Shown here piece by piece: positions 1-5,535 of a DNA stretch of 10,800 nt. Every line of letters begins with the position of its first letter. Position 1 is the stretch's first letter. The translations under genes and the position numbers were made by a program. The DNA lies in NCBI GenBank assembly GCA_045531585.1, contig JAZSEH010000037.1:1-10800 (forward strand), read 5' to 3'. Below the pieces are notes generated by a model. That model was not told the DNA's origin, did no database searches, and worked only from the letters and a program-made list of their open reading frames with translations. Origin of the DNA: SIG587 sp045531585. GTDB taxonomy: Bacteria; Bacillota; Clostridia; Oscillospirales; Acutalibacteraceae.

Positions 1-27
1 CAGCATAGTTTGTGTTACAGTTTTCAT
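1..27 (-). CDS. Possible 5' end of a minus-strand gene (partial)
   Basis: Reading the minus strand from base 27 gives an ATG followed by open codons to the window edge, MKTVTQTML. An AGGAGG motif (bases 47-42 on the minus strand) precedes it, but the 14-base spacing is longer than ideal. A possible promoter facing this way overlaps the ileS -35 box. Only nine codons are visible, so no product can be named and the call could be wrong. The opposite strand also has short open frames here. What favours the minus-strand reading is the combination of ribosome site, start codon and a structured leader whose repeats pair with the site and the first codons. Confidence 0.3.
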
Positions 28-124
28 GACGAATGGTTAATCCTCCTGTCTGTTTTGTATGAGCAACTTAACTGTAACACAGGATTTTCCATTCGTCACT
101 TATTTTTTTGCCTACTGTAACACA
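11..124. repeat. Cluster of short direct and inverted repeats
   Basis: The 11-base box ACTGTAACACA occurs on the + strand at 71-81 and 114-124, and inverted (TGTGTTACAGT) at 11-21. The match of 11-22 to the complement of 70-81 extends to 12 bases. A second pair, TGACGAATGG at 27-36 and its complement at 89-98, extends after a 2-base mismatch into AATCCT (39-44) and AGGATT (81-86). The arrangement is a permuted inverted repeat, not a simple hairpin. It could be regulator binding sites, alternative RNA helices in a minus-strand leader, or the remnant of a small palindromic element. No family is recognised. Confidence 0.7.
27..98 (-). promoter_or_regulatory. Candidate leader hairpin masking a ribosome site
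   Basis: If transcribed on the minus strand, bases 98-81 pair with 44-27 through 10 bp, a 2+2 internal loop and 6 bp, leaving a loop of 36 bases. The 3' arm covers half of the AGGAGG motif and reaches the A of the proposed ATG at 27. A competing 12-bp helix is possible between 81-70 and 22-11, the latter lying within codons 3-6. The two helices cross, so they would form either a pseudoknot or mutually exclusive states. The pairing is visible in the sequence; a regulatory role is inference. Confidence 0.35.
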
Positions 125-149
125 TCTATTGTAAACCTACATTTATCCC

Positions 150-178
150 TTTAAAATAAACACTTTTTTGATTGACAA
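150..178 (-). promoter_or_regulatory. Possible divergent minus-strand promoter
   Basis: On the minus strand, TTGTCA (178-173) and TTTAAA (155-150) are separated by 17 bases. The -35 matches consensus at 5 of 6 positions and the -10 at 4 of 6. The -35 overlaps the ileS -35 on the opposite strand. Transcription would start near 143 and give a leader of about 115 bases containing all the repeats before the ATG at 27. The weak -10 keeps this tentative. Confidence 0.25.
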
Positions 179-200
179 AGCAAATTGCATGGGGTATAAT
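172..200 (+). promoter_or_regulatory. Consensus SigA promoter of ileS
   Basis: TTGACA (172-177), a 17-base spacer and TATAAT (195-200) match the housekeeping promoter consensus at all 12 positions. The expected start is near 207, leaving about 31 bases of leader before the ileS ATG. That is too short for a T-box riboswitch. Confidence 0.9.
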
Positions 201-238
201 AGAGTGTAATTATATATTTGTCTTGGGAGTGCTAAGTA

Positions 239-3200
239 ATGAAATATAACGAATTATCTTCAAAGCCAAGCTTTTCCGAAATACATGAGGAAGTAAGCAG
301 CTTTTGGAAGGAAAATCAGATTTTTGAAAAGTCTGTTTCTAAAAACGAATCTAAGGAGGTCGTATTCTATGACGGCCCTCCATTCCCCACAGGTAAGCCC
401 CACCATGGTACCGTGCTTGTATCCTTTATAAAGGATATGATTGCCCGTTACTGGACAATGAAGGGCTTTAGCGTGCCCCGTGTATGGGGTTGGGATTGCC
501 ACGGCCTGCCCATTGAAAATCAGGCAGAAACCCTTATGGGAATTGCAGATAAAAATGAAATAGAGGATTCTATAGGCATAGATAAGTTCAATGAAAAGTG
601 CTTTGAAATCGTTTCCAATAATAACGAGTCTTGGCGTGAGTACATTGAGCAGATGGCCCGTTGGGTTGATTACGATAACGCCTATAAAACTATGAATCCC
701 ACCTTTATGGAAAGCGTTATGTGGGCTTTTAAAACCTGCTATGACAAGGGCCTTATATATAAGGATTACCGCGTTACTCCTTATTGCACACACTGCGAAA
801 CCTCACTTTCCATATCCGATACACGTGAGTCTGACTCTACCCGTCCAAGACAGGACCGCTGGATTGTTGTAAAGTTTAAAACAGATGATGTTATTGACGG
901 TAAACCCGTTTATCTCCTGGCCTGGACAACCACCCCTTGGACACTGCCCTCCAATATGTGCCTTGCCGTTGGCGCATCCCTTACCTATGCCTATGTTGAG
1001 GTTGGGGAGGAGATTTTCGTTGCCGGTAAAGAAACCCTTGCTAATTTTGAAAAGGTATTCGGTAAGGAGCCTAAGATAATTAAGGAATGTGTTGGTACTG
1101 ACCTTGTAGGCAAAGCCTATGAGCCGTTGTTCCCATATTTCGCAGATAAAAAAGAGGTAAGCGATACCGTATTCACCGTTGTAACTGCCGATTACGTTGG
1201 CTCTGAGGAGGGTGTTGGTATCGTCCATACTGCTCCCGCCTTTGGTGAGGACGACTATTGGACCTGCAAAAATCATCACATACCCCTTGTTAACCCTGTT
1301 GATTCCAAGGGTAGATTTACCGAGGAGGTAACCGATTTCTATCCTCTGCAGGGCGAAAAGAACGTTATTGAAATGAACCCCATAGTTATCCGTTTTCTGT
1401 ATGAAAACGGCAAAGCTGTGGCTGACGGTACCATTGAGCATAACTATCCCCATTGCTGGCGCTGTAAGCGTCCCCTTATCTATAAGGCAATGGATGCATA
1501 TTATTTTGACATTGGCAAGATAAAGGACCGCCTTATTGAGCTTAATGAGCAAATCAACTGGATACCCGAAACCGTAAAGCACGGCCGCTTCGGTAATTGG
1601 CTTGAGGGTGCAAGAGATTGGAACATATCCCGTAACCGTTATTGGAGTACACCTATCCCCATTTGGAAGTGCGACCACGAGGGCTGCAACCACGAAGAGG
1701 TTCTGGGTAGTATTGAGGAGATATACCGGAAATCAGGCATAAGGCTTACCGACCTTCACAGACAGTTTATGGATGAGGTCACCTATACCTGTCCTGTTTG
1801 CGGCGGTACTATGCGCCGTATTCCCGAGGTGCTTGACTGCTGGTTTGAAAGCGGAAGCGTTCCCTTTGCCCAAAAGCACTATCCCTTTGAAAACAAGGAG
1901 TGGTTTGACAGTCACTTCCCCTGTGACTTTATCGTAGAGTATACAGGACAGATTCGTTGTTGGTTCTACTACCTCCACGTTCTGGCTGTGGCTCTGTTTG
2001 ACCGTCCTGCCTTCCAGAACTGCGTTGTTCACGGAACAATACTTGCAAAGGATGGTAAAAAGCTTTCCAAGTCATCTAAGAACTATACCGATCCTATGGA
2101 GCTTATGCAGAAATACGGCACCGATGCGCTTCGTCTGTATCTCTACCAGACCAACGCTATGCTTATAGGCGACCTTATGTTTGATGACGACGGTATTATG
2201 GATGCCTATCAGCAGCTTATTTTGCCATTCTGGAACGCCTGTAACTTCTATATTTCCTATGCAAATATAGACGATTACCGTCCCGACGTGAACGTTACCC
2301 CAAGTAGTGATAATCAGCTTGATAAATGGGTGCTGGCTAAGCTTTACCAGACCGAAAAGGCAATATCCGAAAATATGGATAACTACCAGATTAACCATTA
2401 CGTTGAGCAGCTGCTTTCCTTGGTTGACGGTATTACAAACTGGTACATCCGCCGTTCAAGAAGAAGATTCTGGGCAACAGGCCTTACCGAGGATAAAAAG
2501 CAGGCGTACGATACACTTTACTATGTGCTGGTTAACACCGCTAAGCTTTTTGCTCCCGTAGCCCCCATAATTGCCGAGAAGATTTATAAGCTGTTTACAA
2601 ACGATTATTCGGTACATCTTGCCGATTGGCCCACCGTTCCTGAGGAGTTTAAGAACGAAGAGCTTGTTCGTAACATTGACCTTGTACAGGAAATTATTAC
2701 TCTTGCCCGTTCTATCCGTAACAAGAACCGTGTAAAGAACCGTCAGCCCTTAAGCGAGCTAAAGCTTGCTATCTCTGATGCAAGCCGCCTTGCAAGCATT
2801 GCAGAATTTACCGACGTTATTGCTGAGGAGCTGAACGTTAAGCGTGTTGAGCTGATTGAGGAAGCAAGTAATATTGCTACCATTAAGTGCGACCCCAACT
2901 TTAACGAGATACGTAACCGCTATCCCACACGTATTCCTGAAATTATCAAGGCGGTAAAATCCAACAAGTACCGCATTGAAGGGGATAACGCTATCCTTGA
3001 TATAGGTGGCACTGAGGAAGCCTTTGACAAGAGCATAATCCTTGTTACCTACATTGCTAAGGAGGGTCTGTTTGTTGCCAGCCAGAACGGTATAGTTGTT
3101 TCTCTTGACCTTACTATAACCGATGAGCTTCGCGCAGAGGGTCTTGCACGTGAAATTGTTCGTAACGTTCAGGATACCCGTAAGAAGATAGGCTGTGAGA

Positions 3201-3373
3201 TAATGGATATAATTCTTATCTCCTCTTCTTCTGCAGACTTCCCCTCACAGTGGGCAGACTACATTTGCTCTGAGACTATGAGCAAGCTTGGGGATATTGA
3301 TTCTCCCGATGCTACTGTAGAGGTTCCCACCGATGACGGTAAAACCCTGACTATTAACATCAAGAAAATGTAA
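239..3373 (+). CDS. ileS: Isoleucine--tRNA ligase (type 2, eukaryote-like class)
   Basis: This cytoplasmic class I synthetase activates isoleucine with ATP and charges tRNA-Ile. At 1044 residues it has the length of the type-2 form rather than the roughly 930-residue type-1 form, and it shares the FYDGPPF and WDCHGLPIE (85-93) blocks. The ATP-binding HIGH signature reads HHGT (55-58), with Thr in place of the last His. The KMSKS loop reads KLSKS (608-612). The CP1 editing domain keeps WTTTPWT (229-235) and HTAPAFGEDD (330-339), so hydrolysis of mischarged Val-tRNA is probably intact. Paired cysteines at 478/483 and 518/521 suggest a zinc site. The C-terminal part is the anticodon-binding region. 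The start is supported by GGGAG (225-229) nine bases upstream. It is transcribed from its own promoter and followed by a hairpin terminator. Type-2 enzymes are known to be less sensitive to mupirocin; resistance here is inferred only. Confidence 0.97.
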   Translation: MKYNELSSKPSFSEIHEEVSSFWKENQIFEKSVSKNESKEVVFYDGPPFPTGKPHHGTVLVSFIKDMIARYWTMKGFSVPRVWGWDCHGLPIENQAETLMGIADKNEIEDSIGIDKFNEKCFEIVSNNNESWREYIEQMARWVDYDNAYKTMNPTFMESVMWAFKTCYDKGLIYKDYRVTPYCTHCETSLSISDTRESDSTRPRQDRWIVVKFKTDDVIDGKPVYLLAWTTTPWTLPSNMCLAVGASLTYAYVEVGEEIFVAGKETLANFEKVFGKEPKIIKECVGTDLVGKAYEPLFPYFADKKEVSDTVFTVVTADYVGSEEGVGIVHTAPAFGEDDYWTCKNHHIPLVNPVDSKGRFTEEVTDFYPLQGEKNVIEMNPIVIRFLYENGKAVADGTIEHNYPHCWRCKRPLIYKAMDAYYFDIGKIKDRLIELNEQINWIPETVKHGRFGNWLEGARDWNISRNRYWSTPIPIWKCDHEGCNHEEVLGSIEEIYRKSGIRLTDLHRQFMDEVTYTCPVCGGTMRRIPEVLDCWFESGSVPFAQKHYPFENKEWFDSHFPCDFIVEYTGQIRCWFYYLHVLAVALFDRPAFQNCVVHGTILAKDGKKLSKSSKNYTDPMELMQKYGTDALRLYLYQTNAMLIGDLMFDDDGIMDAYQQLILPFWNACNFYISYANIDDYRPDVNVTPSSDNQLDKWVLAKLYQTEKAISENMDNYQINHYVEQLLSLVDGITNWYIRRSRRRFWATGLTEDKKQAYDTLYYVLVNTAKLFAPVAPIIAEKIYKLFTNDYSVHLADWPTVPEEFKNEELVRNIDLVQEIITLARSIRNKNRVKNRQPLSELKLAISDASRLASIAEFTDVIAEELNVKRVELIEEASNIATIKCDPNFNEIRNRYPTRIPEIIKAVKSNKYRIEGDNAILDIGGTEEAFDKSIILVTYIAKEGLFVASQNGIVVSLDLTITDELRAEGLAREIVRNVQDTRKKIGCEIMDIILISSSSADFPSQWADYICSETMSKLGDIDSPDATVEVPTDDGKTLTINIKKM

Positions 3374-3377
3374 GCAA

Positions 3378-3408
3378 AAACAAGCAGATGCATAACATCT
3401 GCTTGTTT
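3378..3408 (+). terminator. Hairpin terminator after ileS
   Basis: A perfect 13-bp inverted repeat (AAACAAGCAGATG at 3378-3390, its complement at 3396-3408) flanks a 5-base loop, beginning four bases after the ileS stop. The trailing T run is only three bases, followed by ACATAA, so termination may be incomplete. Some readthrough could reach the hydrolase gene, which has no convincing promoter of its own. Confidence 0.7.
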
Positions 3409-3440
3409 ACATAATATTGCAAAATATATGGCATTGGTAG

Positions 3441-4103
3441 ATGATTTCTTTGAATATAGGTAACGTTTTTATTTTAGGGGATAGTTATTCCACCTTTGAA
3501 GGTCATATACCGGACGGTTACGATTCCTGGTATTATAGTGAAATAAAAAAGGATACCGACGTTAGCAATGTGAACCAGACCTGGTGGAAACAGCTTTTAA
3601 ATGAAACTCAGGCAAACCTTGTTCTTAACTGTAGCTGGTCGGGAACAACCATTTGTAATACGGGATATAACGGAGACAATACGCATAATTCTTTTATTAC
3701 CCGTTTTGATAAATTGGCCGAAAAGGGATTTTTTAAGGAAAATAAAATAGATACTCTGTTTATATTCGGTGGCACTAACGATACCTGGGCAAACTCACCT
3801 GTGGGCGAGCTTGAATATGCAAATTGGGATAAGCAGTCCCTGTTTTCTGTACTGCCTGCATTTTGCTATTTGCTGAACAGAGTAGGTGAGACGTGTCCTT
3901 TAAGCCGCGTTATCTGCATTATAAACACCGACCTTAAGCAGGAAATAGCTGAGGGTATGAAAACCGCCTGCGAAAGGTACTGTGCAGAATACGTGGAGTT
4001 AATTGATATTGATAAACAGTCAGGTCATCCCAATAAAGCGGGTATGGCAAAGATAAAGGAACAGATACTCCATTATCTGCAAAAAAAGTGTTGCCAAGAG
4101 TGA
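3441..4103 (+). CDS. SGNH/GDSL-type hydrolase
   Basis: This is a 220-residue single-domain esterase-fold protein. The SGNH blocks are visible: GDSYS with nucleophile Ser15, block II Gly68 in SWSGTT, GGTND with Asn113 (110-114), and block V GHPNKAG with His196 (Asp/Asn at -3 is replaced by Gln193-Ser194). No signal peptide or membrane segment is seen, so it is probably cytoplasmic. The substrate is unknown; family members deacylate lipids, sugars or small esters. The ATG at 3441 leaves 12 residues before the GDS block, normal for the family, but no good Shine-Dalgarno sequence precedes it; TTG at 3450 is an alternative. It sits between ileS and cysK without a recognisable promoter and may depend on readthrough from ileS. 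Its last codons overlap the cysK promoter. Confidence 0.88.
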   Translation: MISLNIGNVFILGDSYSTFEGHIPDGYDSWYYSEIKKDTDVSNVNQTWWKQLLNETQANLVLNCSWSGTTICNTGYNGDNTHNSFITRFDKLAEKGFFKENKIDTLFIFGGTNDTWANSPVGELEYANWDKQSLFSVLPAFCYLLNRVGETCPLSRVICIINTDLKQEIAEGMKTACERYCAEYVELIDIDKQSGHPNKAGMAKIKEQILHYLQKKCCQE

Positions 4104-4119
4104 TTGATTATCGTATAAT
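4091..4119 (+). promoter_or_regulatory. SigA promoter of cysK
   Basis: TTGCCA (4091-4096), 17 bases, then TATAAT (4114-4119). The -35 box lies inside the last codons of the hydrolase gene. Transcription should start near 4126, about 30 bases before the cysK ATG. No S-box, T-box or CymR-like site was recognised in the short leader. Confidence 0.8.
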
Positions 4120-4155
4120 AATATAGTAACAATAAGCGGTTTTAAGGGTGTAAAT

Positions 4156-5082
4156 ATGATTTGTAATTCAATTTTAGATGCAATGGGAAATACCCCCATC
4201 ATACGTCTTAACCATATGACAGGGCCTGAGGATGCGGAAATTCTTGTTAAATTTGAAGGCCTCAACGTTGGCGGCTCTATTAAGACCCGCACTGCCTGCA
4301 ATATGATAAATGAGGCCGAAAAAATGGGCCTTATACATAAGGATACCGTAATAGTTGAGCCTACCAGCGGCAATCAGGGAATAGGTCTTGCTCTTGTGGG
4401 CGCAGTAAAGGGCCTTAAGGTTAAAATTATAATGCCTGACTCGGTAAGTGAGGAGCGCCGCAAGCTTGTGGAGCACTACGGGGCAGAGGTTATACTTATC
4501 CATGATGACGGTAATATCGGCCTTTGCATTGAGGAATGTCTTAACCTAGCCATAAAAATGCGGGATGAAGACCCCAATGTTTTTGTTCCTCAGCAGTTTG
4601 AAAATCCTGCCAATCCCCAAATACAGCGCACGGGCACAGGGGCAGAGATACTCGCCCAGGTAAACGGTCCCATTCACGGCTTTTGCTCAGGCATAGGTAC
4701 GGGTGGTACCATAACAGGAATAGGCGAGACCCTGAAGGCACAAAACCCTGATATGACAATTTGGGCGGTGGAGCCTGAAAATGCCGCTATACTTTCGGGC
4801 GGTTCCATTGGTACCCACGTTCAAATGGGTATAGGTGACGGTATAATTCCTGCTATTTTAAACTGCAATATTTATGATGACGTGTGCATTATTAAGGATG
4901 AGGAAGCCCTGCAGGTTGCAAAACAGCTGGCCTATAAGGAGGGTATAATGTGTGGTATAAGCAGCGGTACCAACGTGGCCGCCGCCATTAAGCTTGCCAA
5001 AAAGCTGGGCAAGGGAAAGCGTGTTGTGACTGTCTTACCCGATACCGCAGAAAGGTATTTTTCCACTCCTCTTTTTGACTAA
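4156..5082 (+). CDS. cysK: Cysteine synthase (O-acetylserine sulfhydrylase)
   Basis: This PLP-dependent fold-type II enzyme makes L-cysteine from O-acetylserine and sulfide in the cytoplasm. Its 308 residues match the usual CysK length. The PLP lysine is Lys43 in GGSIKTR. The substrate-binding loop reads PTSGNQG (Gln where TSGNTG is usual), and the PLP phosphate loop reads GTGGTITG. A late GISSGTN segment supplies the serine near the pyridine nitrogen. The C-terminus ends YFSTPLFD, like other CysK proteins. AAGGGTG (4144-4150) lies five bases before the ATG. It is a single-gene unit with its own promoter; no clear terminator hairpin is seen before the feo promoter, only A/T-rich sequence. CysM or a cystathionine beta-synthase-like activity is possible, but the length and motifs favour CysK. 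Confidence 0.93.
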   Translation: MICNSILDAMGNTPIIRLNHMTGPEDAEILVKFEGLNVGGSIKTRTACNMINEAEKMGLIHKDTVIVEPTSGNQGIGLALVGAVKGLKVKIIMPDSVSEERRKLVEHYGAEVILIHDDGNIGLCIEECLNLAIKMRDEDPNVFVPQQFENPANPQIQRTGTGAEILAQVNGPIHGFCSGIGTGGTITGIGETLKAQNPDMTIWAVEPENAAILSGGSIGTHVQMGIGDGIIPAILNCNIYDDVCIIKDEEALQVAKQLAYKEGIMCGISSGTNVAAAIKLAKKLGKGKRVVTVLPDTAERYFSTPLFD

Positions 5083-5112
5083 AATTTCTTTAAAAAAATT
5101 ATAAAAAAATGC

Positions 5113-5140
5113 TTGACAAATTTTAGCAAAGTGGTATAAT
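5113..5140 (+). promoter_or_regulatory. SigA promoter of the feo operon
   Basis: TTGACA (5113-5118), a 16-base spacer and TATAAT (5135-5140), with an extended -10 TG at 5132-5133. This is a strong promoter; the expected start near 5147 falls within the palindrome that follows. The leader before feoA is about 60 bases. Confidence 0.88.
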
Positions 5141-5142
5141 GT

Positions 5143-5168
5143 ATGAGGTTAGCAGGGGCTAACCTCAT
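5143..5168. promoter_or_regulatory. Palindromic operator at the feo start point
   Basis: ATGAGGTTAGC (5143-5153) and its perfect complement (5158-5168) flank the 4-base centre AGGG, two bases after the -10 box and spanning the expected start point. A bound protein here would block transcription. The half-site AGGTTAGC resembles that of DtxR/IdeR-type iron repressors (TTAGGTTAG...CTAACCTAA), but the half-sites are farther apart. The core recurs between feoA and feoB, supporting a protein-binding site rather than a chance hairpin. The regulator is not encoded in this window. Confidence 0.7.
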
Positions 5169-5197
5169 AATTTTATTGTTTTATAACACATTTTTAC

Positions 5198-5203
5198 GGT
5201 GAT
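5198..5203 (+). promoter_or_regulatory. Ribosome binding site deciding the feoA start
   Basis: GGTGAT matches the 3' part of the anti-Shine-Dalgarno complement (AGGAGGTGATC) and lies four bases before the ATG at 5208, the right place for this half of the motif. The in-frame GTG at 5199 lies inside it, so the GTG is unlikely to be the start. Confidence 0.5.
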
Positions 5204-5207
5204 ATTT

Positions 5208-5420
5208 ATGACTTTAAGGGAAGCACAAGAGGGAACAGAATACATAATTAAAGAAATAAATACCGATGACGAAGAATTGGACGCATTTCTGTTTTCGCTC
5301 GGTTGCTACAGCGGTGAAACCATTACCGTAGTATCTCACCTTAAAAGCAGCTGTATGGTATCCATTAAGGATGCACGCTATAATATCGACAAGCAATTGG
5401 CCGAAGCCATTATAATTTAA
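5208..5420 (+). CDS. feoA: Ferrous iron transport protein A
   Basis: This small cytoplasmic SH3-like protein is the usual partner of the FeoB transporter, thought to modulate its GTPase or assembly. It has 70 residues when started at the ATG at 5208 (MTLREAQEG), which fits the usual 70-80. The hallmark central segment LFSLGCYSGETITV corresponds to the family's LxxLGxxPGxxI turn, followed by strand-rich sequence. The in-frame GTG at 5199 would add three residues and is less likely, because it sits inside the ribosome site. It is first in the feo operon, directly behind a strong promoter and palindromic operator. A 115-base gap to feoB carries a second copy of the operator core. Confidence 0.92.
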   Translation: MTLREAQEGTEYIIKEINTDDEELDAFLFSLGCYSGETITVVSHLKSSCMVSIKDARYNIDKQLAEAIII

Positions 5421-5457
5421 CGGCAAAACAGTCTGTCGATTGTTTTTTTGACAAAGA

Positions 5458-5473
5458 GTTAGCGAATGCTAAC
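5458..5473. promoter_or_regulatory. Second GTTAGC-N4-GCTAAC palindrome between feoA and feoB
   Basis: GTTAGC (5458-5463), centre GAAT, GCTAAC (5468-5473) repeats the core and 4-base spacing of the site at the operon start. It lies just downstream of TTGACA (5448-5453). A -10 at the expected distance is poor, so an internal feoB promoter is possible but unproven. The same regulator probably binds both sites, either as two operators or as a roadblock. Confidence 0.6.
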
Positions 5474-5535
5474 CAAAATAAGTTAATATTTCCAAAAGGA
5501 ATTTTTAAAGGCAAAAAACAGAGGAGGAATTTTCA

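Noticed and set aside
1..120. Open + strand frames at the left edge (one ending at 120, one ending ...VTVFMTNG at 40)
   Set aside because: Neither shows a recognisable protein. The longer one is rich in Cys, Leu and Phe like random A/T-rich sequence, and both run through the repeat boxes.
803..1693. Long minus-strand open frame (296 codons) inside ileS
   Set aside because: It is a shadow of the ileS coding sequence with no ribosome site or recognisable domain.
3428..3463. Eleven-codon ATG frame just before the SGNH hydrolase
   Set aside because: It has no ribosome site and no attenuator-like structure, and it overlaps the better hydrolase start out of frame.
5083..5112. Terminator for cysK in the A/T-rich gap before the feo promoter
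   Set aside because: Only poly-A runs and a weak AAATT/AATTT pairing are present; no stable hairpin could be drawn.
5423..5451. Possible attenuator hairpin after feoA (AAAACA ... TGTTTT with a T run)
   Set aside because: The stem is only about six A/T-rich pairs around a ten-base loop, too weak to call a terminator.
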